Shown: positions 1 to 8,142, numbered from the stretch's first letter. The stretch is DNA of 13,884 bases from JBKJUK01 sp046590705 (GCA_046590705.1 JBKJUK010000021.1:1-13884); one strand, 5' to 3'. Notes: generated by a model not told the origin, from the sequence alone. Numbers and translations: made by a program.

Positions 1-832
1 AAGCGGTCGTCAAAGCTTGTGAATTTTTCTGGCGGGGAGCGCGCCTCGGTGTCGTTCGCAGGAAGAAGGGAGGGATCTGTTGCCATTGCGAGCCTGTTGC
101 AGAATGCCGGAAACGGAATCGTGGCCGTCGAACGTCTTCCCGTCATCACCCTAACTGCTGGCGCCAGTCTCTTACGATCACGACGGTCGGCGCCATTGAG
201 CCGTTCGTCCGAAAGCGGTGGCCGGACACTCTCATCTCGTGGACTCGTATGCTGTCCGGACGCCTCACAGACCCGATGGTCGGACGAGATGTATTGATGG
301 GAGCAGCAGGCGCGGTGGGCGCGATACTTATCTGGCAAGCAACGCTCGTGGTGGGGGGGGGACGACTGCTTTTTTTACTGCTCCCTACACGCTTGGCCCC
401 GCGCGTTTCATGGTGTTCACTGTGGCCATGACATTGGCCGAGGCGCTCCTGCGCGGTGTTGGTCTCGTTGTTCTTCTGGTGCTTCTGCGTGCAGTGATCC
501 CGAGCGACCAGGCCGCCAGAGTTCTATCGATTCTCCTGATTGCAACGATGGCGCTGAGCGATACCTACGGGCCGCTCTGGCTTCGAGCGATTTACGCCCT
601 CAGTGCCGCGATCCTATGCGTGATGCTGGCGCGTCGCTTCGGACTGCTGGCGGTGATTTCGTTCGCATTCCTTGTTCTGATTCAGCAGCGCGTACCTTTC
701 ACAACCGACGCCGGCGACTGGTACTTCGGCCGCTCTGCCGTCGTGATGTTCCTTCTCGTCTGCGTACTCGTCTCCGCGTTCCGTATCGCAGTCGGACCGA
801 AGCGATGGCTCCCCCGCTTCGCGCTCGAATAG
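1..832 (+). pseudogene. Frameshifted C-terminal membrane part of a protein-kinase-like protein (5' end outside window)
   Basis: No single frame spans this region. From about 192 to 360 the frame with codons at multiples of three reads AIEPFVRKRWPDTLISWTRM, then a GRLTDPMVGRDVLMG segment and the start of a membrane helix. After the nine-G run at 353-361 the reading continues in another frame, with four or five hydrophobic segments (about 410-800), a DAGDWYFGRSAVV segment and a TAG stop at 830-832. From memory, this order matches the membrane-anchored tail of serine/threonine kinases frequent in Acidobacteriota; the kinase domain would lie left of the window. In 1-190, fragments resembling the same family appear in all three frames (for example FLAG, GARLGVV, REGSVAIASL), which suggests several indels. 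Real decay is likelier than a read error because every other gene here is intact, but a homopolymer error at 353-361 cannot be excluded. The family assignment is inference. Confidence 0.5.
353..361 (+). other. Nine-G homopolymer at the frame change
   Basis: A run of nine G, followed eight bases later by a run of seven T (370-376), lies where the hydrophobic reading moves from the frame with codons at multiples of three to the frame one base earlier. One extra base would restore a continuous protein. Slippage mutation, sequencing error or programmed frameshifting are all possible; mutation is favoured because other frame changes are suspected upstream. Confidence 0.6.
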
Positions 833-915
833 ATGCAATCACACGGCTGCCTCGAGGAGGCAACCGCAAATCCGCGTTCGCTCGTCCAGGTGGGTCGCAT
901 TCAGTGCCTTCGTCG

Positions 916-937
916 CACTCCGCCTTGCTGAGGAGTG
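916..937 (-). other. Weak hairpin just downstream of ndh
   Basis: CACTCC and GGAGTG form a 6-bp stem around a 10-nt loop, eight bases past the ndh stop codon. A second 6-bp hairpin (TGCCTC-GAG-GAGGCA) lies at 848-862. Neither is followed by a T tract on either strand, so a role as terminator for ndh or for the relic gene is only possible. Nothing else is visible between 833 and 944. Confidence 0.2.
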
Positions 938-944
938 AGAGGAA

Positions 945-2258
945 TCAAGGATGCTTTTCGAGCCGCCAGTCACGCTCGGTGATCAGCCGTGATCCGCGTC
1001 GCGAGAAGAGATAACTCCACACCCACTGCAGTAGAACAGACACGCGGTTTTTGAATCCGACCAGGTAGAGCAGGTGCACGAACAACCAGGCCAGCCACGC
1101 GATGTAGCCGGTGAGTTTCAACTTTCCACTGTGCGCGATGGCTGTTCGTTTCCCGATCGTCGCCATCAGACCTTTGTCTTTGTACCGGAAGTTCTGACGC
1201 GGCCGGCCGTGTACCGAAGCGAGGATATTTCTTGCTGCGGCGCGACCTGATTGAATCGCAGCGGGTGCGAGGCCGGGGAGTAACGATCCGTCGGGGAGTT
1301 CGAAGTGCACGATGTCTCCGGCAGCGAATACATCGGGCGCGCCGGGAAGCGAAAGATCAGGGAGCACCGGGATGCGGCCATTCCGGTCCAGAGTCACCCC
1401 GAGATTTTTCGCCAGCGAAGCGCCCTGCACTCCGGCGCCCCAGAAAACGGTTCTCGCGGCGATTGACGAGTTTCCAACCTGCACGCCCTCGGCGTCGATG
1501 TGCGTGACCGGCGACGAGGTACGTACATCCACTCCAAGTCGAGTCAGATCTTTTGCTGCACGCGCGGATAGATCCTCGGAGAAGCCGGTGAGAATGCGCG
1601 GTCCCGCTTCGAGCAGAATGATCTGCGCATTTTGCGGCTCGATCCTTCGGAAATCCTTCAGCAATACGGTGCGGCTGATGTCCGCAATCGCGCCGGCCAG
1701 TTCGACCCCTGTGGGACCTCCACCGACAATCACGAATGTGAGCAGTGCTTTCTGCACTTCCGGATCGAGCTCGTTCTCCGCTCGTTCGAATGCGAAGAGG
1801 AGGCGCCGTCGCATCTCCAGAGCCTGCTCGAGAGTTTTCAGGCCGGGAGCATGTTCTTCCCACTCTCCGTGGTCGAAGTAACTGTGAGCCGCGCCGCAGG
1901 CCACGACGAGGTAGTCGAACCGAAGTAGTGAATCGCCGAGCCGTAACCACTTTTCGGTGACGTTTACCTCGTCGACTCGCCCCAGGTGTACAGCGACGTT
2001 CCGGCTTCTGCGGAAAATCGATCGGATCGGAAATGCGATGTCCGCAGGAGACAGTCCCGCCGTCGCTACCTGATACAGCAGCGGTTGAAACAGATGATGG
2101 TTGCGCTGGTCGATGATCTCGACGTGAAGATCATCGTGCCCCGCGAGCGCCTTGGCTGCGTTCAGCCCGGCGAAGCCTCCTCCGATGATCATGACCGTCT
2201 GCTGTCCGGGACGGGCATATGGGTTCTCGATGAACCGCGAGTCTGGCAGCGCTGTCAT
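945..2258 (-). CDS. ndh: Type II NADH:quinone oxidoreductase (NDH-2)
   Basis: A single-subunit, non-proton-pumping flavoprotein that passes electrons from NADH to membrane quinones at the inner face of the cytoplasmic membrane. The 437-residue protein has the family's usual length and layout. An FAD Rossmann motif (VMIIGGGFAG) lies near residues 22-31, the NADH-binding motif (FVIVGGGPTGVELAG) near 174-188, and AAGD, the second FAD contact, near 311-314. The tail, from about 383, is rich in aromatic and hydrophobic residues (GYIAWLAWLFVHLLYLVGF), as in the membrane-anchoring end of NDH-2. The ATG start is supported by GAGGA about 8 nt upstream. The gene stands alone, with ~480 bp before the next gene upstream. 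A sulfide:quinone reductase is less likely: the cysteines that family needs are not evident and the anchor fits NDH-2. Confidence 0.93.
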   Translation of the reverse strand: MTALPDSRFIENPYARPGQQTVMIIGGGFAGLNAAKALAGHDDLHVEIIDQRNHHLFQPLLYQVATAGLSPADIAFPIRSIFRRSRNVAVHLGRVDEVNVTEKWLRLGDSLLRFDYLVVACGAAHSYFDHGEWEEHAPGLKTLEQALEMRRRLLFAFERAENELDPEVQKALLTFVIVGGGPTGVELAGAIADISRTVLLKDFRRIEPQNAQIILLEAGPRILTGFSEDLSARAAKDLTRLGVDVRTSSPVTHIDAEGVQVGNSSIAARTVFWGAGVQGASLAKNLGVTLDRNGRIPVLPDLSLPGAPDVFAAGDIVHFELPDGSLLPGLAPAAIQSGRAAARNILASVHGRPRQNFRYKDKGLMATIGKRTAIAHSGKLKLTGYIAWLAWLFVHLLYLVGFKNRVSVLLQWVWSYLFSRRGSRLITERDWRLEKHP

Positions 2259-2391
2259 CGCGTTATCCTCGGTGCGCGTTCGGTAACGCCTCTGGTCACG
2301 CGCTTGCGTGAATCGCCGTCATCCGCCGGGTGTGACACAACAGCCATCGTTCTCATGAGTCGAGTCTATCAACTGTTGCGAAAGATCTGAT

Positions 2392-2421
2392 GAATGGAGA
2401 AGGGAGAATGGAGGATGGAGG
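2392..2421 (+). repeat. GA-rich short direct repeat
   Basis: GAATGGAG occurs at 2392-2399 and again at 2406-2413, followed by GATGGAG at 2414-2420, giving a purine-only tract apart from single T residues. It begins about 130 bp upstream of ndh. The stretch 2259-2559 holds no plausible gene: its open frames lack a ribosome site and recognisable composition, and no clear ndh promoter was found. The tract may mark one edge of inserted or rearranged DNA that ends with the trxB relic. Confidence 0.4.
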
Positions 2422-2559
2422 CGTCAACATTCTTGCCATATCGTCGCTCTTCTCTGGTCCCACAGCCAAAGTCTTCATTTCAACTTCGGGTTCCCTGATG
2501 GTTGGCGCAACCAGCTTCCGTGCCCGGGAGAAGTGGGACGTCGCAAGCGCGCCTGGACT

Positions 2560-2704
2560 TTACTCTCGCGCTTCTTCGCCCTTCTCCAGGCCCCAGCGCT
2601 CGGTGATTCGTTCGTTGGTGAGCCAGCGCTCGCAGTCGAGGGCCGCCATGCATCCGCTTCCGGCTGCAGTGATGGCCTGCCGGTAGACGTGGTAGGTCAC
2701 GGTC
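2560..2704 (-). pseudogene. Duplicated 3' end of thioredoxin reductase (trxB relic)
   Basis: Read on the - strand, this stretch encodes [20 protein letters not shown] followed by [20 protein letters not shown] and a TAA stop at 2562-2560. It repeats the last ~46 codons of the intact trxB (about 6965-7103) with roughly seven differences in 130 bases and no indel. Similarity stops abruptly near 2704, inside the FAD-binding DVTDHVYRQ segment, and near 2563, just at the gene's end; only the last sense codon (Glu instead of Val) and the stop codon differ. There is no start codon, FAD domain or CATC centre, so it cannot make a working enzyme. It begins about 31 bp downstream of the peptidase stop on the same strand. 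It may be a partial duplication or the remnant of a second trxB copy. Confidence 0.88.
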
Positions 2705-2735
2705 GGTGCTATCGCACGCGAGTAGAATTTCCCAT

Positions 2736-4454
2736 TTACCGACGCGTCGCCCGCTGCTCTGAACCGTCAGTCTGGCGCATTACCATGGCGACGACGTTTC
2801 CTTTCCTGTCCAGCTCGAACCGTGCACGTACGCCGGAGCCCTCACCCACGAATTCGGTGGCCGAAATCGATCGCAGGGCGACCGGCATTCCGTGGTCGCG
2901 GATGCTGTAGAGCACTGACCCCGCTTGAACGATCGTACGTTGTGACTTTGGCGAGACCCTGTACTCGCCTGCGAGTCTTGCAAGCATGCCGTCCGGAACT
3001 TCAATTATCTCGTAGAGCGGTTCGAACGGCTTTGGCGTTACCCGGATGCGCGTCTCTGCAATCTGCTTCCCGCGCATGAAGGATTGCATCGCCTCGAGGA
3101 TCTTCGGGGAGGAGAGAAACAGCGGGTCGCTGTGTCCGGCGCCTTCGATCACGAGTTGCACCGAGTTCGGGATGCCCCGTGCAAGTTCCTGGGCCTGCGC
3201 TGGCGGCGTCCGGCCATCGAGCGTGCCGCTGATCATGAGCACTGGCAAGGCTGTCTGGAGCGGAGCACGAAAGGCGTCGCCGAGGTCGGGAACTTCGACG
3301 GCGGTGCAAATACCGGGGAACGGCAAATTGATGGCGTCGCCGAGCAGGGTTCGTGGCGCCTGCTCGGCGATACGGCGCCGCCGCGCGTCTGTCACCCCGG
3401 AAGCGCAGTCCATCGCCAGGCCCATCGCTTTTGGCACTTCCCCGACGCGCAATCTGACCGCCTGCAGAGCCAACGCCGTCCAGTCACCGCGCTCGAGCCG
3501 CCAAAGCAGGTTCGGAAGAGTAGAGAACGTGTCGGGACCTTCCAGCATCTGAGCCACGGCTACCTGGAGATCGAGCTTGCCGACCGCCACGACACCCTTC
3601 GCACCTGTCATCGGATGCACGAGCTCGACACGCTTCGGACGTGCCTCGAGCTCCGCGAGCAATGCGCCAAGCGTCTCGAGAAGGTCGGGCATCCGCTGCT
3701 GGATCGCAGGCGTCGCCGCAGCACGTTGCGCGATCGCCTCGAGCAGGGCTTGCTGATGCGCGGGCATTTTGTAGGTATCATCGGGCCCTTCGATGCCGGC
3801 AAGAATTGCGCGATCGACCGACGCGCCGTGGAAACGCATGAATGCGGTGGCCAGATGGGTTCCGTAGCTGATGCCCCAGAGCACGACCTTCGGTGCGCCG
3901 AGTGCCTTGCGCAGGTCTTCGATATCAGCAGCGCTTTCGCGGGTGTTGTAGCCCGCCAGATCGACACGGCTTCTGCGCAGTCGCGCAATGCACTTCGTTT
4001 GCGGGCCGTGCATCGCTGCGGTGAGCGCACCACGTGTCAGAGGCTGATCGAAGGGCACCTCGAACGGCTCGTCGCAATCCAGATCTGGTCGTGACTGGCC
4101 CGTTCCCCGCTGGTCAAGAGCGATGACATCGCCGAACTCGCGCATTGCCATGAACAGGGGGAACCGAGTGTCCTTGGCTGCCTCGATGCCCGAGCCACCT
4201 GGGCCTCCGGCAAGGTAAACGATCGGCGGCCCCGGATTCGGCGACGTGGACTTGAATCGCACGAAACGCAGTGTGATGTCGCCGGAATCCGGAACGTCGC
4301 GACGCTCCGGGACACGCAGTTCCCCGAGTTCCGCATCGACAGACTTGCCATTCTCAGTTTCGAACGACGTCGCCTTCATCTGAAACTGCGGCGCGGCGCA
4401 CCCGAGTGAGTGGAGCAATACAGCCAGAAAGAAAACCCGTATAACGATGTACAT
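2736..4454 (-). CDS. Exported alpha/beta-hydrolase peptidase, S33 (proline iminopeptidase/tripeptidyl aminopeptidase) type
   Basis: Likely cleaves N-terminal residues or short peptides outside the cytoplasm; the substrate cannot be read from sequence. The 572-residue protein starts with a hydrophobic signal sequence (residues 1-19, ending HSLGCAA). The Cys has no canonical lipobox, so lipoprotein status is doubtful. An oxyanion-type GGPGGSG loop lies at 83-89, [11 protein letters not shown] at 114-124, and the nucleophile elbow GISYG has Ser196. Asp413 ([10 protein letters not shown]) and His441 (EGAGHSDP) complete the triad. A large helical cap lies between about 200 and 390. Residues ~490-570 form a beta-rich tail resembling the DUF3471-type domain attached to some peptidases. 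A longer in-frame start exists at 4541, but the ATG at 4454 has a strong GGAGG 5 nt upstream and puts the signal peptide at the terminus. It is divergent from the sensor kinase gene and may be its target. Confidence 0.85.
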   Translation of the reverse strand: MYIVIRVFFLAVLLHSLGCAAPQFQMKATSFETENGKSVDAELGELRVPERRDVPDSGDITLRFVRFKSTSPNPGPPIVYLAGGPGGSGIEAAKDTRFPLFMAMREFGDVIALDQRGTGQSRPDLDCDEPFEVPFDQPLTRGALTAAMHGPQTKCIARLRRSRVDLAGYNTRESAADIEDLRKALGAPKVVLWGISYGTHLATAFMRFHGASVDRAILAGIEGPDDTYKMPAHQQALLEAIAQRAAATPAIQQRMPDLLETLGALLAELEARPKRVELVHPMTGAKGVVAVGKLDLQVAVAQMLEGPDTFSTLPNLLWRLERGDWTALALQAVRLRVGEVPKAMGLAMDCASGVTDARRRRIAEQAPRTLLGDAINLPFPGICTAVEVPDLGDAFRAPLQTALPVLMISGTLDGRTPPAQAQELARGIPNSVQLVIEGAGHSDPLFLSSPKILEAMQSFMRGKQIAETRIRVTPKPFEPLYEIIEVPDGMLARLAGEYRVSPKSQRTIVQAGSVLYSIRDHGMPVALRSISATEFVGEGSGVRARFELDRKGNVVAMVMRQTDGSEQRATRR

Positions 4455-4539
4455 GATCGCCTCCGAACGCAAAGTAGCAGCGCTATTGAAGTTCTGGCGG
4501 AGCGTTCGGCGAACGGCGTCTGACGTCGGTAAACGACGC
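4455..4539. promoter_or_regulatory. Divergent intergenic region with inverted repeats
   Basis: This gap lies between the peptidase start and the chosen sensor-kinase start. It contains a perfect interrupted palindrome, CGTTCG-G-CGAACG (4503-4515), a further CGAACG half-site at 4464-4469 beside the peptidase ribosome site, and CGTCG-N5-CGACG (4524-4538) directly before the kinase start. Inverted repeats in a divergent gap are typical of operators, but the known LytTR consensus is a pair of direct repeats about 12-13 bp apart and is not seen. No convincing -35/-10 pair was found on either strand. Confidence 0.35.
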
Positions 4540-6219
4540 ATGGTTATGATCTTTTCGCTGCACCTTGTGGCGGCGCTTCCGGCAGCAGCGTCGAAAGTGC
4601 TGAGTGTCGACGCATTCCTGATGAAGGTTGGTCACGATGTGAGATGGTCCTTCCCGCAAACTGATGACCGGAGTTGGAAGCCAGTCAAGCTGCACGACGT
4701 ACCCGCGGAAGATGACTCGGTGTGGTTGCGAGCCCGGGTGGACACGAGCGCGCTGAAGCGTGGGCCAGGACGACCTGTGGGACTCTACTTTGCGGCGATC
4801 GCCTCGCACGAGATCTGGTGGGACGGCGAGCGCATCGGGAGCGGAGGCGTGGTGGCCAGGACAGGCAACAACGAAGTGCCTGGGCCGATCCAGGCTCTCT
4901 ATCAGATTCCGGATCGCCTGGCCACGCCCGGTTCTCATCTGCTGGCCATCCGGACCTCGGCGTTCAATCGTCACTTCAGTCCGCGGTCAGGCTATTGGAA
5001 CGTGCTGATCGGCGACTACGACGAACTCCGGAACGCCCCCAGACGCGGCGCATGGATCGCGCTCGCGGCACTGAGCGGTATCGTGATCACGGGAGTGTTC
5101 GGACTGGCCATGTTCGCGCTGGCCCGACGCGATCGATCATTCCTCATGCTGGCGACTTTGTGCCTGACGGCAGGGGCGTTGCTGCTGGCAGAGCAGTGGC
5201 GGCCGTTGTTCGGCTATACGTACAACTTACACATCGTCCGATTACTGCTTGTTGCAATCTGCTCGTGGCTAGTTGGCTTGAACCTCGTTGCGCTCACCGT
5301 TACACGCTTTCCGCATCGCCTCGGCCGTCGCGTGCTCATCGTTTCAGCGGCGACGGCAACCGCATCCGCGATTCTTGTGCCCTGGTGGGATGCGAAACCG
5401 GTCCTCATTTTTCTAATCTGCTTCGGAGCTTCGCTGGTCTGGGCACTCTTCGCATTGGTTCGCAAGCTGCCCGGCAGCGGTCTCGCCGTCACCGGAATCG
5501 CGGTGGCGTCGTTCACGCTCGTGGCGCAGCCAATGCGCTTCGTCGACGATTCCGTCTACTTCGCTTTGAACTTTCTGTTCATCTGCCTTCTCTGCTCTCA
5601 TGCGCTGGAAGTACGACGCGATGAACAGAAGCGCACGGCAGCGCTTCTCAAATCAACGCGACTCGAGCTCGAAGCGATGAAGCGTCACATGCAGCCACAC
5701 TTCCTGATGAACACCCTGACCGCCATATCAGAGTGGATCGAGCAGGACCCGAAAACCGCGGTGAAGATGATCGAGGCTCTCGGCGACGAGTTGCGGACAC
5801 TGTCGGAGATGTCAGCCCTGCGGCTGATACCGGCCGCTGACGAGCTGCGTCTTTGCCGCAGTCATCTGGCCATCATGAGCCTGCGCAAAGACGTCACCTA
5901 CGATCTTGACGACAGCGGATTTGGCCCGAACCTCCTTGTGCCTCCCACCGTTTTTCATACGCTGGTGGAAAACGCAGTGACGCACGGCTCTTCGGACCTG
6001 AGGCACGTGCAGCTTCATCTCGAGGCACGTCGCGTGGGGGATCGTACGCACTACACGTTCGAGTCTCCCGCCGCGCCTGAGGATGATCGCGGCTACGTTC
6101 CGGGCGACGGTACTCGTTACATTGAGGCTCGACTCTCCGAGATATGGGGAGACGGCTGGGTGTTTCGTCAGGGTGTGAGTGGAGAGAAGTGGCGGGTGGA
6201 GATCGAGGTCCCTGCGTGA
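4540..6219 (+). CDS. Seven-helix membrane sensor histidine kinase, LytS/HisKA_LytTR type
   Basis: Senses an unknown extracytoplasmic or membrane signal and phosphorylates the LytTR regulator encoded next. From this ATG (559 residues) the order is: a signal peptide (1-18); a beta-sandwich-like outer domain (~37-160, with W- and Y-rich strands); seven hydrophobic helices between ~170 and 355; a linker helix; then a His_kinase-type core. The phospho-acceptor box QPHFLMNTL has His387, and the ATP-binding N box is LVENAVTHG with Asn478. GDGTRYIEARLSEIWGDG near the end matches the LytS-type G box. The layout resembles 7TMR-DISM receptors. The start is uncertain: ATGs at 4447 and 4453 are in frame, but they overlap the divergent peptidase start and add 31 basic residues ahead of the signal peptide. 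No strong ribosome site precedes 4540. The stop overlaps the regulator start by 4 nt. Confidence 0.85.
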   Translation: MVMIFSLHLVAALPAAASKVLSVDAFLMKVGHDVRWSFPQTDDRSWKPVKLHDVPAEDDSVWLRARVDTSALKRGPGRPVGLYFAAIASHEIWWDGERIGSGGVVARTGNNEVPGPIQALYQIPDRLATPGSHLLAIRTSAFNRHFSPRSGYWNVLIGDYDELRNAPRRGAWIALAALSGIVITGVFGLAMFALARRDRSFLMLATLCLTAGALLLAEQWRPLFGYTYNLHIVRLLLVAICSWLVGLNLVALTVTRFPHRLGRRVLIVSAATATASAILVPWWDAKPVLIFLICFGASLVWALFALVRKLPGSGLAVTGIAVASFTLVAQPMRFVDDSVYFALNFLFICLLCSHALEVRRDEQKRTAALLKSTRLELEAMKRHMQPHFLMNTLTAISEWIEQDPKTAVKMIEALGDELRTLSEMSALRLIPAADELRLCRSHLAIMSLRKDVTYDLDDSGFGPNLLVPPTVFHTLVENAVTHGSSDLRHVQLHLEARRVGDRTHYTFESPAAPEDDRGYVPGDGTRYIEARLSEIWGDGWVFRQGVSGEKWRVEIEVPA

Positions 6220-6914
6220 GGATTGCGATCATCGAAGATGAGGCGGTCGTGGCAAGGCGACTGGTGCGCATGGTGCGCGAGATCGTCGGCGAAGAGAGTT
6301 CAATTCACGTCGCCTCGTCTATGTCGGAGGGCGTGGAACTCATCCGCGGACATGGGCTCGATCTGTTGTTTCTCGATCTGAATCTTCAGGGGAAAGACGG
6401 CTTCGAGCTCCTGGAAGAAGCGGCCGCGGCCCCCTCGCAGACGATCGTGGTGTCGGCTCACTTCGACCAGGCCATTCGAGCGTTCGAATACGGCGTCGCC
6501 GATTTCGTTCCGAAGCCATGGAGCGAGGACCGCCTGCGGCTCGCGATCAAGCGTGCCACCGGACAGGAACCTGCATCCGATCGTCACGCACAGCGTCTGG
6601 TGATCCGAAAAGGGCGGGAACTTCGCACGCTGGGAATCGCTGACGTGGTCTACGCCCGTGGCGCGGACGACTACTCGGAGCTCCATCTTGCTGACGGCTC
6701 GGTGCACCTGCACGAGAAGTCGCTGCTCGCGCTCGAGAGGCTGCTCCCGGCGCGTTTCATGCGCGTTCATCGATCTTTCATCGTGGACGTGTCGCGTGCG
6801 CTCGCTCTCCGAACCGTGGAGAGCGGGGGGCTCACGATTGCCTTGGAAGGCGAGCGCCTGATCCCGGTGGGCCGCAGTTATCGCGACGCGGTTCGGAGTG
6901 CACTTCAGATCTGA
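6216..6914 (+). CDS. LytTR-family response regulator
   Basis: DNA-binding partner of the preceding sensor kinase. The protein has 232 residues. The receiver domain (~1-118) has the acidic pair Glu7-Asp8, phospho-acceptor Asp54 in LLFLDLNLQGKDG, Ser80 in the switch position and the invariant Lys100 in VPKPW. A LytTR domain (~128-230) follows, with VVYARGADDYSELHLADG and the MRVHRSFIVDV segment typical of the family. The start is a GTG whose last two bases belong to the kinase stop (GTGA overlap), with GAGG 7 nt upstream; this implies translational coupling. The in-frame ATG at 6144 lies inside the kinase gene and would add an unrelated N-terminus. Targets are unknown; the adjacent divergent peptidase and its own operon are the obvious candidates. 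It converges on trxB with only 47 bp between stops, and no terminator is visible there. Confidence 0.92.
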   Translation: MRIAIIEDEAVVARRLVRMVREIVGEESSIHVASSMSEGVELIRGHGLDLLFLDLNLQGKDGFELLEEAAAAPSQTIVVSAHFDQAIRAFEYGVADFVPKPWSEDRLRLAIKRATGQEPASDRHAQRLVIRKGRELRTLGIADVVYARGADDYSELHLADGSVHLHEKSLLALERLLPARFMRVHRSFIVDVSRALALRTVESGGLTIALEGERLIPVGRSYRDAVRSALQI

Positions 6915-6961
6915 AGTCGTGTAGGAAGATCAGCCCAGAGCGGCGGATGCGCAGGTGAACG

Positions 6962-7945
6962 TCAGACTCTCGCTTCTTCGCCTTTCTCCAGGCCCCAGCG
7001 CTCAGTGATTCGTTCGTTGGTGAGCCATCGCTCGGAGTCGAGGGCCGCCATACATCCGCTTCCGGCTGCAGTGATGGCTTGCCGGTAGACGTGGTCGGTC
7101 ACGTCGCCGCAGGCGAAGACGCCCTGAATGTTGGTGGCCGTGGAATTGGGTTTCGCGATCAGGTAGCCCTTCTCGTCCATGTCCAGCTGGCCCTTGTACG
7201 CAGCTGTGTTGGGAGTATGACCGATGGCGACGAAGAGTCCCTGGGTTGCAAAGTCGGAGATGGCGCCGGTTTTTAGATTGCGCAGCTTCAGTCCGGAGAC
7301 ACCTTTCTCTTTCGTGCCGATCACCTCGTCGACGGTGGTGTCGAAGATGAATTCAATCTTCGGATTCGCGCGTGCGCGGTCCTGCATGATCTTGGAGGCG
7401 CGGAGTTCTTCTCGGCGGTGAATCACTGTGACTTTCGATGCGAAGCGGGTGAGGAATGTCGCTTCTTCCATCGCTGAGTCGCCGCCGCCGACCACGACAA
7501 TCTCTTTCTCCTTGAAGAAAAAGCCGTCGCACGTTGCGCAGTAGGAAACGCCGAAACCCTGCAGTGCTTTCTCCGAGGGTATGCCGATCTCTTTTGCGGA
7601 AGCTCCGGAAGCGATGATCAGCGCGTCGCACTCGTAAATGTGCTGATCGGTTGTGACCTGGAATGGGTGCTGGAGGAGGTTCACCTTTTCGACTGTCTCA
7701 AAGGCGAAGACCGTCGAGAAGCGTTCGGCCTGTTTGCGCATCTGATCCATGAGCTGAGGTCCGAGGATGCCTTCCGGGAAACCTGGGAAGTTCTCGACTT
7801 CGGTCGTGATGGTCAGCTGTCCGCCCGGTTGCATCCCTTCGAGGACGATGGGGATCAGATTCGCACGCGAGAGATAGAGTGCCGCGGTGCAGCCTGCGGG
7901 GCCGGAACCGATGATGACGACTTTGTACTTTGTGACGGTTTCCAT
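6962..7945 (-). CDS. trxB: Thioredoxin reductase (NADPH)
   Basis: Cytoplasmic flavoenzyme that passes electrons from NADPH through FAD and a dithiol to thioredoxin. The 327 residues match the low-molecular-weight bacterial family. The FAD motif IIGSGPAG lies at 11-18, a PGGQL segment at 40-44, the redox-active CATC centre (Cys136 and Cys139) in SYCATCDGFFF, the NADPH motif GGGDSAMEEA in the middle, then HRREELRAS and the C-terminal FAD contact GVFACGDVTDHVYRQ. The reading frame stays open far upstream, but ATG 7945 is chosen because METVTKYKVVIIGSG begins at the expected distance from the FAD motif. An AAGGA lies 11 nt upstream, a rather long spacing. The last ~46 codons are duplicated as a relic at 2560-2704. 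The M23 gene upstream is separated by a terminator, so trxB is probably transcribed from its own promoter. Confidence 0.96.
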   Translation of the reverse strand: METVTKYKVVIIGSGPAGCTAALYLSRANLIPIVLEGMQPGGQLTITTEVENFPGFPEGILGPQLMDQMRKQAERFSTVFAFETVEKVNLLQHPFQVTTDQHIYECDALIIASGASAKEIGIPSEKALQGFGVSYCATCDGFFFKEKEIVVVGGGDSAMEEATFLTRFASKVTVIHRREELRASKIMQDRARANPKIEFIFDTTVDEVIGTKEKGVSGLKLRNLKTGAISDFATQGLFVAIGHTPNTAAYKGQLDMDEKGYLIAKPNSTATNIQGVFACGDVTDHVYRQAITAAGSGCMAALDSERWLTNERITERWGLEKGEEARV

Positions 7946-8013
7946 CTGATCGTGAGTCCTTGGGGGAGGGTTAGATGCGCGGGGAGGACCGGCGCTTGGC
8001 GCGATGCTGCTGA

Positions 8014-8019
8014 ATTGTA
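8014..8019 (-). promoter_or_regulatory. Possible -10 element for trxB
   Basis: On the - strand TACAAT (consensus TATAAT) lies about 68 nt upstream of the trxB ATG, in the gap after the M23 terminator. No convincing -35 box stands 16-18 bp upstream of it, so this is only a weak candidate. Nothing else is recognisable between 7946 and 8089. Confidence 0.22.
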
Positions 8020-8089
8020 TGCATGCTGAGAGTGAAAGGCGAGTGCTGGTTTGTCTCGGAGCGGATAGCCAGAATCCCGGTTCCAATGG

Positions 8090-8117
8090 AGAAAACAAAA
8101 GCGGCCCGAAGGCCGCT
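8090..8117 (-). terminator. Intrinsic terminator of the M23 peptidase gene
   Basis: On the - strand AGCGGCC-TTCG-GGCCGCT forms a perfect 7-bp GC-rich stem (8100-8117) with a stable UUCG tetraloop, followed at once by TTTTGTTTTC. It lies 25 bp past the M23 stop codon. The + side has only TTTC, so it acts mainly on the - strand. It separates the M23 transcript from trxB. Confidence 0.92.
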
Positions 8118-8142
8118 TTCATTGCATCGAAGATGTCAGAAC

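Noticed and set aside
2390..2686. 98-codon open frame on the + strand between ndh and the peptidase
   Set aside because: Its second half is the antisense of the trxB relic, it has no ribosome site, and its composition is not protein-like.
3084..4094. 336-codon open frame on the + strand
   Set aside because: It lies wholly antisense to the peptidase gene, which has a full catalytic triad. It is rich in Arg, His and Cys, as expected for a shadow frame in GC-rich DNA.
4722..5624. 300-codon open frame on the + strand
   Set aside because: It overlaps the sensor kinase in another frame; it is Arg-rich, without motifs, and lacks a ribosome site.
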